Source of the DNA: Leifsonia poae
GTDB lineage: Bacteria; Actinomycetota; Actinomycetes; Actinomycetales; Microbacteriaceae
Reading direction: 5' to 3'
Length of the DNA: 64,000 nucleotides
Assembly (NCBI RefSeq): GCF_027921845.1
Contig: NZ_BSEN01000006.1
Span: forward strand, 588,020-652,019
Position numbers and translations under genes: made by a program. A model generated the notes under the pieces. It worked only from the letters and a program-made list of their open reading frames with translations, was not told the DNA's origin and did no database searches. Positions 42,020 to 49,789 of this stretch are shown piece by piece (the stretch's first letter is position 1; every line of letters starts with the position of its first letter).

Positions 42020-42082
42020 CGTTGAGGGGCAGCAAATCCGCCTTCCACCGGCGTGTTTAGGCTGATTTGCCACCCCTCAACG
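42020..42082. repeat. Class C intergenic inverted repeat
   Basis: 19-nt arms CGTTGAGGGGCAGCAAATC (42020-42038) and partner (42064-42082), 17 paired, loop 25 nt. It lies between the convergent Vgb-like and katA genes. No relation to the ATCGAGTC or TTCCGGA families, but the same architecture. Confidence 0.85.
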
Positions 42083-42101
42083 GATGGGGACGGCTAGACG
42101 G

Positions 42102-43595
42102 CTAGTCGGCTACGCCGACGTACTCGGCGGCCTCGTCCGCGGTCTGCTCGCCCGAGGCGAGGTTCGCGCGCAGAGCGGCGCCGAGCGTGGCGTCGACCTT
42201 GGTCCAGTAGCCGATCGCGCGCTCGCGGATCTCGTCGCTCTTCACGCCGCCGACCGCGCCGGTGATCGTCTCGAGGAAGCGCTCCTTGGCGGCGTCGTCG
42301 AACACCTCGCGGTAGAGCGTGCCGGCCTGACCGAAGTCGTCGTCCGCCGGGTGCAGGGTCGCGGCCGAGCGCAGCAGCTCGCCGTCCGACTCCCAGCTCC
42401 CGGCTCCGGCGCGGGCCTCGTCGGCGACGGGACCGCCGGTCGAGTTGGGCGCGTACACCGGCGTGCTCGCCGGGGAGAAGCCGTGGCGGGTCGAGCCGTC
42501 CTGCGAGTAGTTGTGCACCGGGGCGACCGGAGCGTTCACCGGCAGCTCGTTGTAGTTGGTGCCGACGCGGTAGCGCTGAGCATCCGGATACGAGAACACA
42601 CGCGCCATCAGCATCTTGTCGGGGCTGATGTCGATGCCCGGCACAGTGTTGGCCGGCGAGAACGCCGCCTGCTCGATCTGCGCGAAGAAGTTCTCCGGGT
42701 TGCGGTTGAGCGTGTGCACGCCGAGCTCGATCAGCGGGTAGTCCTCGTGCGGCCAGACCTTCGTGAGGTCGAACGGGTTGAAGCGGTAGGTCGCTGCCTC
42801 GTCGTACGGCATGACCTGCACCGACACCTTCCACGAGGGGAAGTCGCCGCGTTCGATGGCCTCGTACAGGTCGCGGCGGTAGTAGTCCGCATCCGCGCCG
42901 GCGATGGCCTCCGCCTCGGCACCCTCCATCTGCTCGTTGCCCTGCAGCGCGTGGAAGTGGTACTTCACCCAGAAGCGGGCGCCCTCGGCATTGATCCACT
43001 GGTAGGTGTGCGAGCCGTAGCCCGGCATGTGACGCCACGAACGCGGGATGCCGCGGTCGCCCATCAGGTACGTCACCTGGTGCGCCGACTCCGGCGACAG
43101 CGTCCAGAAGTCCCACTGCATGTCCGCGTCGCGCAGTCCGGAGCCCGGCAGGCGCTTCTGCGAGTGGATGAAGTCGGGGAACTTGATGCCGTCACGGATG
43201 AAGAACACCGGGGTGTTGTTGCCGACGATGTCGTAGTTGCCCTCGCTGGTGTAGAACTTCACCGAGAAGCCGCGCACATCGCGCCAGGTGTCGGGCGAGC
43301 CCTGCTCGCCGGCGACCGACGAGAACCGCTGCACCGTCTCGGTCACGGTGCCCGGCTGGAACACCGCGGCCCGCGTGAACCGCGACACGTCACCCGTCAC
43401 CGTGAACTCGCCGAAAGCACCGCCGCCCTTCGCGTGGACGATCCGCTCCGGGATGCGCTCACGGTTGAACTGGGCGAGCTTCTCCACGAGGTACCGGTCG
43501 TGCAGCGCGACCGCGCCGTCCGCTCCTGCGCTCAGCGAGTGCGCGTCGCTGGCGACCGGGGTACCGGTCTGGGTGGTCGTGTAGTTCTCCGACAT
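42102..43595 (-). CDS. katA: Catalase (monofunctional haem)
   Basis: 497-aa clade 3-type catalase. Active-site His in [15 protein letters not shown], Asn in [12 protein letters not shown], distal-side features in [16 protein letters not shown] and the haem Tyr in [16 protein letters not shown] 43595 has AAGGAGA 6 nt upstream; that ribosome site overlaps the fur stop, so it is the second gene of a fur-katA operon. Destroys H2O2, including that released by putrescine oxidase. Confidence 0.95.
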   Translation of the reverse strand: MSENYTTTQTGTPVASDAHSLSAGADGAVALHDRYLVEKLAQFNRERIPERIVHAKGGGAFGEFTVTGDVSRFTRAAVFQPGTVTETVQRFSSVAGEQGSPDTWRDVRGFSVKFYTSEGNYDIVGNNTPVFFIRDGIKFPDFIHSQKRLPGSGLRDADMQWDFWTLSPESAHQVTYLMGDRGIPRSWRHMPGYGSHTYQWINAEGARFWVKYHFHALQGNEQMEGAEAEAIAGADADYYRRDLYEAIERGDFPSWKVSVQVMPYDEAATYRFNPFDLTKVWPHEDYPLIELGVHTLNRNPENFFAQIEQAAFSPANTVPGIDISPDKMLMARVFSYPDAQRYRVGTNYNELPVNAPVAPVHNYSQDGSTRHGFSPASTPVYAPNSTGGPVADEARAGAGSWESDGELLRSAATLHPADDDFGQAGTLYREVFDDAAKERFLETITGAVGGVKSDEIRERAIGYWTKVDATLGAALRANLASGEQTADEAAEYVGVAD

Positions 43596-43603
43596 TGATC
43601 TCC

Positions 43604-44053
43604 TTATAGCTCGGCGTGCTGCGATTCCCCCGCAGCGCGCTGTTGGCAGGACGGGCACAGTCCCCAGAAGGTCACCTCTGCGGTGGTCACCGCGAATCCG
43701 GATGCGTCGGACGGCGTGAGGCACGGAGCGTGCCCCACGACGCAGTCGACGTCGGCCACCGCACCGCAGGAACTGCAGACGATGTGGTGGTGGTTGTCGC
43801 CGATGCGCCGCTCGTAGAGCGCAGCCGAGCCGGCCGGCTCGATGCGCCGCACGAGGCCGGCCGTCGTCAGGTCGCCGAGGACGTTGTAGACGCTCTGCAG
43901 CGACGTGCCCGGCAACTCGGCGATGACCGCCCGGAAGACCGTGTCGGCATCCGTGTGCGGCCGGTCGTCGAGGGCTGCAAGCACCGCGAGACGACCGGAG
44001 GTGACGCGCAGCCCCGCCGAGCGGAGGCCGCTCTCGAGCTGTGCCGTGTCCAT
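43604..44053 (-). CDS. Fur-family (CatR/PerR/FurA-like) peroxide regulator
   Basis: 149-aa metalloregulator: winged helix ([22 protein letters not shown]) and a dimer/metal domain with [17 protein letters not shown] and the C-terminal CPSCQ, giving two CxxC structural zinc sites. Pairing with katA is the FurA/CatR arrangement of actinobacteria, implying oxidation-sensitive autorepression. The minus-strand TAGGCT box (44065-44060) is 6 nt from ATG 44053, so the mRNA is probably leaderless. Confidence 0.88.
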   Translation of the reverse strand: MDTAQLESGLRSAGLRVTSGRLAVLAALDDRPHTDADTVFRAVIAELPGTSLQSVYNVLGDLTTAGLVRRIEPAGSAALYERRIGDNHHHIVCSSCGAVADVDCVVGHAPCLTPSDASGFAVTTAEVTFWGLCPSCQQRAAGESQHAEL

Positions 44054-44059
44054 TCCTCG

Positions 44060-44090
44060 AGCCTAGCGACTTATTTTGAACGACTCAAAA
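44060..44090 (-). promoter_or_regulatory. fur-katA promoter and operator dyad
   Basis: On the minus strand, TTTGAG and TAGGCT are separated by 18 nt. Overlapping the -35 and spacer is the perfect dyad TTTTGA-ACGAC-TCAAAA (44074-44090), AT-rich against its surroundings and a good candidate for the Fur-family operator. Confidence 0.6.
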
Positions 44091-44218
44091 GAAGGTGCAT
44101 GCCGGGCGTGGCATACGCGCGTCGCCCACCCTCGCCCAGTGCGAGCCGCACCCGAACTGGGGTGCCCGCATGACCGGATTAAACCGTCCGGCCGGATTGC
44201 GGAGGCACAGCCGACCCA

Positions 44219-44224
44219 TAGAAT
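44219..44224 (+). promoter_or_regulatory. -10 box of a leaderless gene
   Basis: TAGAAT sits 7 nt before ATG 44232, and no ribosome site is visible. A TTGCGG about 16 nt upstream could be the -35. Confidence 0.5.
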
Positions 44225-44231
44225 CCTGGCC

Positions 44232-44642
44232 ATGTTCGTTCTCATCTCGGCCGTGACGTTCCTCGCGTTCATCATCGCCCTCATCGACATCATCACGCGC
44301 GACGAGTGGCAGGTGCGGCACCTCCCGAAGATGGTGTGGATCATCATCGTGATCCTGCTGCCCCTCGTCGGCAGCATCATCTGGTTCGCGGTCGGCCGCG
44401 AGTACGGCACCCAGAACGGCGGCGGCGTCTCGTTCGCTCCGCGTCGCGCCGCGGCAGCTCCTGCGCCGCAGCAGCACCATCAGCGCGCGCTGACGACGGA
44501 GGAGCAGCTGGCCGAACTCGACCGAGAGATCGAGTTCTACGAGAAGAAGGCGCGGCTGCAGAAGATCCAGCAGCAACTCGGCGAGGACGATTCGCGCGCG
44601 CTTCCGGAAGGGTCCGCCGACACGACGCGCGATCCGTCGTAA
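44232..44642 (+). CDS. PLD N-terminal (PLDc_N) domain membrane protein
   Basis: 136-aa protein with two membrane helices (about 5-24 and 37-56) flanking IDIITRDEWQVRHLPKMVW, the usual PLDc_N arrangement ending in WFAVGREYG. A C-terminal cytoplasmic tail follows, with a coiled-coil-like stretch ALTTEEQLAELDREIEFYEK. It lacks any phospholipase catalytic domain. The tail resembles those of actinobacterial envelope proteins of unknown role. Monocistronic. Confidence 0.8.
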   Translation: MFVLISAVTFLAFIIALIDIITRDEWQVRHLPKMVWIIIVILLPLVGSIIWFAVGREYGTQNGGGVSFAPRRAAAAPAPQQHHQRALTTEEQLAELDREIEFYEKKARLQKIQQQLGEDDSRALPEGSADTTRDPS

Positions 44643-44672
44643 GCGGCTGCGGCCGAAGAGCCGCCGAGCCGC

Positions 44673-45497
44673 CTACTTCGTCGCGATGCCGCCGAGCATC
44701 CCCGAGATGAACCGCTTCTGCAGGATGAAGTACAGGATCACGATCGGCAGCGCCACGATGATCCCCGCCGCGGCGAGCAGCGAGTAGTCGGTGAGGTGCT
44801 CGCCCTGGAAGAACGCGAGTCCCAGCGGCGCCGTGCGTTTGTCCTCCGAGGTGATGAGCACCAGGGGGATGAGGAACTCGTTCCAGGTCCACATCGCCAC
44901 GAGCACGCACATCGTCATGATCGGTGCGAGCGACGGGGGGACGATGACCTGCCAGAGCATCCGGAAGTCGCGGGCGCCGTCGAGCCGGGCCGCCTCGATG
45001 ATCTGGCCGGGGAAGGTGCGGAACTGGTTGCGCATCCAGAAGATGCCGAACGCCAGCGATTGCGCGGTCTGCGGCAGGATCAGCGCCGCATAGGTGTCGG
45101 AGAGCCCGACGCTGCGCAGGTTGAAGTAGAGCGGGATGATGAACGCCTCGGCCGGCAGCATCAGCCCGGCCAGCATCAGGAAGAAGATCACGTTCGACCC
45201 GAAGAAGTCGAGGCGTGCGAACGCGAATCCCGCGAGCACGGAGAGCACGGCGGTCAGCACGACCACCGACACCGTGACCAGGATGCTCGAGCCCATGTAC
45301 GACGCGAAGTGCCCCTGGTTCCAGGCGGCCCCGAAGTTGCCGAGGTCGATTGTCGTCGGCACCGTGAACGCGCCGCTGTTCTGCGACGGCGGGGTCACCG
45401 CGGAGAACAGCACACCGATCAGGGGGATGATCGCGAACAGCGCGAACAGCGACAGGATGACGTAGTTGACGCTCTTCTCGAGCCGGGAGATTCTCAT
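44673..45497 (-). CDS. Sugar ABC permease (CUT1 MalG-like)
   Basis: 274-aa permease with six membrane segments and the coupling motif EAARLDGARDFRMLWQVIVP, typical of MalG-type carbohydrate importers. ATGA overlap with the upstream permease. There is no cognate ATPase in the operon, so a shared MsiK-like ATPase elsewhere must energise it, as is common in actinobacteria. Last gene of the operon. Confidence 0.9.
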   Translation of the reverse strand: MRISRLEKSVNYVILSLFALFAIIPLIGVLFSAVTPPSQNSGAFTVPTTIDLGNFGAAWNQGHFASYMGSSILVTVSVVVLTAVLSVLAGFAFARLDFFGSNVIFFLMLAGLMLPAEAFIIPLYFNLRSVGLSDTYAALILPQTAQSLAFGIFWMRNQFRTFPGQIIEAARLDGARDFRMLWQVIVPPSLAPIMTMCVLVAMWTWNEFLIPLVLITSEDKRTAPLGLAFFQGEHLTDYSLLAAAGIIVALPIVILYFILQKRFISGMLGGIATK

Positions 45498-46432
45498 TCG
45501 GCGTCCTTCGGCTGCAGACGGCTGATCAGGGCGGTGACGATCATGATCACCACGGTGAGGGCGATGGCCACCGCGGCGGCCGAGCCGACCTGGCCCGTGT
45601 TGAACGCCCGGTTGTACGCCTCGAAGGCGGGCACCGTGGTCGACGTTCCCGGTCCGCCTTTCGTGGTGATGTAGACGAGGTCGAAGGTCTTGAGCGCGGA
45701 GACGATCGTGAGCGTCAGTGCCACGGCGATCTGGCCGCGCAGCGATGGCAGCGTGATCGCGAAGAATTCGCGGCGCGCCGAGGCCCCGTCGATCCTGGCC
45801 GCCTCGAACAGCACCGGCTCGATGTTGCCGACACCCGAGAGGAACAGCACGAGGCAGAGCCCGATATTGAGCCAGGTGCCGACGAACCCGATGGCGACCA
45901 GCGCCGTCGAGTAGTCGCCCAGCCACACGCGGGCGAGGTCGCCCAGGCCGATCGCCCGCAGCACCTGGTTGATCAGTCCGTCGGTGGAGTAGATGGAGAC
46001 CCAGATCGTGGCGACGACCACGGAGGCGATCACCTGGGGCAGGAACAGTGCCGTACGGAAGAACGACATTCCGCGCATCGTGTTGGCCCGCGAGATCAGT
46101 GCCGTGAGGAACAGTGCGATGGCCACCGGGATGACCGAGTAGAAGATCATCAGCACGAGGGCGTGGGCGAACGCGTTACGCAGCTCCTCGTCCTGCACGA
46201 CCGACAGGTAGTTGGCGAAACCCGCCCAGGTCGCGGCCGACAGGCCGTCCCAGTCGTAGAAGGAGTACTGGAAGGTCTGGACGAACGGCACGCCCAGGAA
46301 GATCGCGAACACCACGAAGGCGGGGAGCACGTACAGGTACGCGACCTTGCTGCGGCGTCGGCGGCGCGTCGCCCGAGGGGCGCGGCGGGTGGCCGTGCCC
46401 CTCGGGGTCTGCGCGGTGGTGGTCTCGGTCAC
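45494..46432 (-). CDS. Sugar ABC permease (CUT1 MalF-like)
   Basis: 312-aa permease. An Arg-rich N-terminal tail (ATRRAPRATRRRRRSKVAYL) leads into six membrane segments; the coupling loop is EAARIDGASARREFFAITLP. It follows the binding-protein gene by 2 nt. Forms the membrane channel with the MalG-like partner. Confidence 0.9.
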   Translation of the reverse strand: MTETTTAQTPRGTATRRAPRATRRRRRSKVAYLYVLPAFVVFAIFLGVPFVQTFQYSFYDWDGLSAATWAGFANYLSVVQDEELRNAFAHALVLMIFYSVIPVAIALFLTALISRANTMRGMSFFRTALFLPQVIASVVVATIWVSIYSTDGLINQVLRAIGLGDLARVWLGDYSTALVAIGFVGTWLNIGLCLVLFLSGVGNIEPVLFEAARIDGASARREFFAITLPSLRGQIAVALTLTIVSALKTFDLVYITTKGGPGTSTTVPAFEAYNRAFNTGQVGSAAAVAIALTVVIMIVTALISRLQPKDAE

Positions 46433-46434
46433 GG

Positions 46435-47799
46435 TCAGCCGCGGCTCGACTGGAACTTCGTGTAGTCGTCCTGCAGTGTCTTCGTGAACTGCTCGGGCGT
46501 CGCCTTGCCGGCCACGAGGTCCTGCATCGCGGCGGTCAGGGTGTCGTAGAACGTCGACGTCGTGTAGTCGAGGTAGGGCACGATGCCGTTGCCCGACGAG
46601 ATCGTCTTGTAGTGGCTGGTGATGTCGCCGGCCAGGGTGCCGTCGGCCGGCTTGTCGTCGTCCGGCACCACGGTGGGCAGGTTGCCCGTCTTCACCAGGG
46701 TCTCGGATGCGCTGCGGTCGGTGATGAAGTTCACGTAGGCGGCAGCGGCATCCGGGTGCTTGGTCTTCGACGTGAGCGCCCAGGCGAGTCCTTCACCGCC
46801 GGTGGTGACCGGCGTGCTCGCGCCTTCGGGCTTCAGAGCGGTGAAGCCGACTCCCGTCTTGCCGAGCGACGACTCCTCGAGCGACGCCTGGTACCAGGTG
46901 CCGGTGATGAGGAAGGCGGAGCCTCCCTTGCCGAAAGTGGCGACCGCGGCATCCCGCGAGACGCCGTTGGCACCGGGCGTCAGGTAGCCCTTGGTCTGCC
47001 AGTCCTGGATCGTCTTGGCGGCCTGCACGTTGACCGGGTCGGTCCACGCGCCGCTGGTCGAGGTGACCAGATCGTTCACCGTCTTCTGGCCGGCGAGCGC
47101 TCCCTGCACCACGCCGTACAGGTGGATGCCGGGGCTCTTCTCCACGTCGCCGTAGCTGAGCGGCAGGATGCCCTTCGCCTTCGCCTTGGCCATGTCGTCC
47201 GAGAGCTCGGTGAGGCTGGTGGGCGCTTCCACGCCCAGCTTCGAGAGGATCTCGCGGTTGTAGTAGACGCCGACCAGCTCACCGGTCTGCGAGACGCCGT
47301 AGAGCTTGTCGCCCTGCCAGGTCTTGCCGTCGGAGGAGAACGAGTTGAGCTTCAGCAGGCTCGACGGGTAGTAGTCGTTCCAGCCGTAGAGGCCGGCGTA
47401 GTCGTTGATCGGCCGCAGCAGGCCCGCCTTCACGAAGGCGCCCATGTCGGGGTAGCCCTGGTTCGCCTGCACGACGTCGGGCGGGTTCGAACCGGAGAGG
47501 GCGAGCTTGAGCGTGGTCTTGAGGTCGGTGAACGACCGCGAGACGCGCTTGATGGTGACGTTGGGGTACTTCTTCTCGAACGCCGTGTTCAGCTGCTGCT
47601 GCGCGGTGTCGATGCCGCCGTCGGTGTTCTGGTCCCAGACGGTGAGCGTGATCTTGTCGGAGCCCACGTTCTTCGACACCGGCCCGAGGCTCTGGCTGGC
47701 CGACGAGCCGCTGCCGGAGCCCGGTGCACAGGCGGCGAGGCCGAGCGCGAGCGCGGCGGCGACTCCCACGAGAAGCGGGATCTTCCTGGTGTTCTTCAT
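46435..47799 (-). CDS. Family 1 sugar-binding lipoprotein
   Basis: 454-aa extracellular solute-binding protein. The lipoprotein signal ends LGLAACAPG (Cys about 24). The mature part starts ITLTVWDQNTDGG and contains NPPDVVQANQG and a GGSAFLITGTWYQ pocket segment, typical of family 1 sugar binders. AAGGAA precedes ATG 47799, which overlaps the kinase stop as ATGA. Likely ligand: a beta-linked di- or oligosaccharide, judged from the divergent GH4 gene. Confidence 0.9.
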   Translation of the reverse strand: MKNTRKIPLLVGVAAALALGLAACAPGSGSGSSASQSLGPVSKNVGSDKITLTVWDQNTDGGIDTAQQQLNTAFEKKYPNVTIKRVSRSFTDLKTTLKLALSGSNPPDVVQANQGYPDMGAFVKAGLLRPINDYAGLYGWNDYYPSSLLKLNSFSSDGKTWQGDKLYGVSQTGELVGVYYNREILSKLGVEAPTSLTELSDDMAKAKAKGILPLSYGDVEKSPGIHLYGVVQGALAGQKTVNDLVTSTSGAWTDPVNVQAAKTIQDWQTKGYLTPGANGVSRDAAVATFGKGGSAFLITGTWYQASLEESSLGKTGVGFTALKPEGASTPVTTGGEGLAWALTSKTKHPDAAAAYVNFITDRSASETLVKTGNLPTVVPDDDKPADGTLAGDITSHYKTISSGNGIVPYLDYTTSTFYDTLTAAMQDLVAGKATPEQFTKTLQDDYTKFQSSRG

Positions 47800-48806
47800 C
47801 GTTGTTCCTTTTCGTGTGCGGTCGTGCTGTGCGGTCGGTGGTCGGGGGAGTCGAGGAGGAACGACCAGTCGCCGTCCGGATGCCTGTCGGCGACGTACGA
47901 GCGCAGACCGGCCATCGTAGGCGCGCTGGCTGCACCGCCGAACCCCGTGACCGAGATGGACGCGGCGAGTCCGGCGAAGCGGAGGCGCGACTCGAGCGTC
48001 CAGCCGTGGCCGGCGGACGCCATGAAGGTGGCGACGAACACGTCGCCGGCCCCTGTCGGGTCGACGGCCGTGACGGAGACGGTCGGCACCTCGACGACGC
48101 AGCCCGCGGCGGAGTCGACGGCGACGACCCCGTGCGGTCCGCGGGTGACGACGGCGAGCGGGACGCGCTCGGCGAGCACCTTGGCGGCGGTCACCGCGTC
48201 GTCGGTGCGGGTGTAGCGCATCGCCTCCACGTCGTTCGGCACGAAGACGTCGACCTCGGCCAGCCGCGTGAGCAGATCCGCCGACCATTCGCCCGTCGAG
48301 TCCCAGCCGACGCCACCCACGACCGTCGTTCCGGCGGCGCGCAGCCGGCCGACCCAGGCGGGCAGCTCGTGGGCGATGCCGACGTGGGTGGCGCCGATGG
48401 GGCCGACGCCCTCCGGCAGCTGCAGGTGGCCGAGGTCTTCCTGGTACGTGATGAAGCTGCGGTCGTGCGCGCCGGTGAGCGAAACGCTGACGGGGCTCTG
48501 GTGACCGGGGACGCTCTCCAGCAGTCGCGTGTCGAGGTCGGGCTCCGCGTCGAGCATGGCGTGGATGTGCGAGCCGATCGGGTCGTCGCCGAGGCGCGAG
48601 AGGAGCATGGTGCGCGCTCCGACCCTGGCGGCGGCGACGGCCCGGTTGGCGACGCCGCCCGGAGTCACTGCGAAGCCGTCGGCGTAGACCTCGGCTCCGA
48701 CCTCGGGCATCGGCACCCCGGAGAACACGAGGTCGCAGAACACCTCACCCGCGAAAAGCAGGTCGGCGCCGTCGGTGGTGCTCACGGCGTGCTGTTCTGT
48801 CGGCAC
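47796..48806 (-). CDS. PfkB-family carbohydrate kinase
   Basis: 336-aa ribokinase-like sugar kinase: GEVFCDLVFSG start, TPGGVANRAVAAARVG substrate motif and C-terminal DPTGAGDVFVATFMASAG with the catalytic Asp. GTG 48806 is chosen because GAGGAG precedes it at ideal spacing; ATG 48857 is in frame but has its purines too close. First gene of the ABC importer operon, an uncommon place for a kinase unless the imported sugar is phosphorylated inside. Confidence 0.85.
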   Translation of the reverse strand: MPTEQHAVSTTDGADLLFAGEVFCDLVFSGVPMPEVGAEVYADGFAVTPGGVANRAVAAARVGARTMLLSRLGDDPIGSHIHAMLDAEPDLDTRLLESVPGHQSPVSVSLTGAHDRSFITYQEDLGHLQLPEGVGPIGATHVGIAHELPAWVGRLRAAGTTVVGGVGWDSTGEWSADLLTRLAEVDVFVPNDVEAMRYTRTDDAVTAAKVLAERVPLAVVTRGPHGVVAVDSAAGCVVEVPTVSVTAVDPTGAGDVFVATFMASAGHGWTLESRLRFAGLAASISVTGFGGAASAPTMAGLRSYVADRHPDGDWSFLLDSPDHRPHSTTAHEKEQR

Positions 48807-48840
48807 AGGGACTCCTCGTCGTTGCGGATCCGCGGGCGGC

Positions 48841-48991
48841 TGCTCAGGTTTGCTCATCTTCCGCGGGTCAGCGTGATGTCGTAGCCCAGCCTGGGTAGCC
48901 GATGTTTCGTCCACGTTACCCATATGACGCAGTTTTGTTAAGTCTGCGCGACTGTGAGAATTCTCTGACGGAGTTTGCTCAACTCTGCTCA
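48841..48991. promoter_or_regulatory. Paired TGCTCA direct repeats (DeoR-type operators)
   Basis: TGCTCA occurs four times in one orientation in the divergent spacer: 48841, 48851, 48976 and 48986. Members of each pair are exactly 10 bp apart, one helical turn, and one pair lies near each gene start. Direct repeats with helical phasing are typical DeoR/GlpR-type operator architecture. Confidence 0.6.
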
Positions 48992-48999
48992 TTTCCCGC

Positions 49000-49005
49000 T
49001 AGGCT
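49000..49005 (+). promoter_or_regulatory. -10 box of leaderless DeoR gene
   Basis: TAGGCT is 7 nt before ATG 49013. The TGCTCA repeats lie just upstream, over the expected -35 region. Confidence 0.5.
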
Positions 49006-49012
49006 GACGAGC

Positions 49013-49789
49013 ATGATCCTGAGAGACCGGCAGAACCGCATCATCAGCGCGCTCCGCGCCGACGGTGCTGCCTCGGTCAGGGAACTCGCTGTCGCTCTCG
49101 ACGTGAGCGAGTCGACCATCCGGCGCGATCTCGAGATCCTCGACCGCAACGGCGAGCTCACCCGCACCTACGGCGGCGCGATGCTCAAACCGGGCACGAC
49201 CGTCGAGGAGCACGGCGGCCAGGCCTGGGAGGGCGAGTTCGACGGCACCGCCGATGTCCACCTGAAGACCGCGATCGCCGACGCCGCGGCCGAGATGGTC
49301 GTGGACGGCAGCGTGATCATCCTCGACATCGGCACGACGACGCCCCTGCTCGCCCGCCGGCTGCGTGGTCGCGACATCACCGTCATCACCTCCAACCTCG
49401 CCGTATTCGACGAACTGCGCGACGACGAGGCGGTGCGCGTCGTGCTGCTCGGCGGCGTGGTGCGCCGCAACTACCGCAGCCTCGTCGGATCGCTCGCCGA
49501 ACTCGCGCTCAGCCAGATCAGCGCCGACGTGGTCTTCCTGAGCTGCACGGGCGTGCGCGCCAACGGGCACGTCGTCGACAACATGGCCGTCGAGGCCCCC
49601 ATCAAGCAGTCGATGATCGCGGCGTCCGACAAGGTCGTGCTGCTCGCCAGCGAAGCCAAGTTCCCCGGCACCGGCGCCCTGCGCCTGTGCTCCCTCACCG
49701 ATGTCGACGTGCTGGTCACCACCTCCGGCGCGCCGGAAGAGACGATCGCACTATGCCGCAATGCCGGCGGAGAGGTCACAGTCGTATGA
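49013..49789 (+). CDS. DeoR/GlpR-family regulator
   Basis: 258-aa regulator: HTH with RQNRIISALRADGAASVREL and the signature VSESTIRRDLEILDRNG, then the phosphosugar-sensing DeoRC domain (ILDIGTTTPLLARRL, VVLLGGVVRRNY, SDKVVLLASEAKF). DeoR sensors respond to phosphorylated sugars, so the inducer may be the kinase product. Divergent from the kinase-ABC operon and coupled to the GH4 gene (ATGA overlap). Confidence 0.9.
   Translation: MILRDRQNRIISALRADGAASVRELAVALDVSESTIRRDLEILDRNGELTRTYGGAMLKPGTTVEEHGGQAWEGEFDGTADVHLKTAIADAAAEMVVDGSVIILDIGTTTPLLARRLRGRDITVITSNLAVFDELRDDEAVRVVLLGGVVRRNYRSLVGSLAELALSQISADVVFLSCTGVRANGHVVDNMAVEAPIKQSMIAASDKVVLLASEAKFPGTGALRLCSLTDVDVLVTTSGAPEETIALCRNAGGEVTVV

Noticed and set aside
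17611-42082. The intergenic inverted repeats as a CRISPR array or ordinary intrinsic terminators
   Set aside because: They are single dispersed dyads, not direct repeats with spacers. They have no T-tracts, one lies between divergent genes, and the arms reach 18-24 bp with conserved outer sequence.
46435-48288. A longer start for the sugar-binding protein
   Set aside because: The upstream extension overlaps the kinase gene out of frame. The lipoprotein signal starts cleanly at ATG 47799 with AAGGAA upstream.
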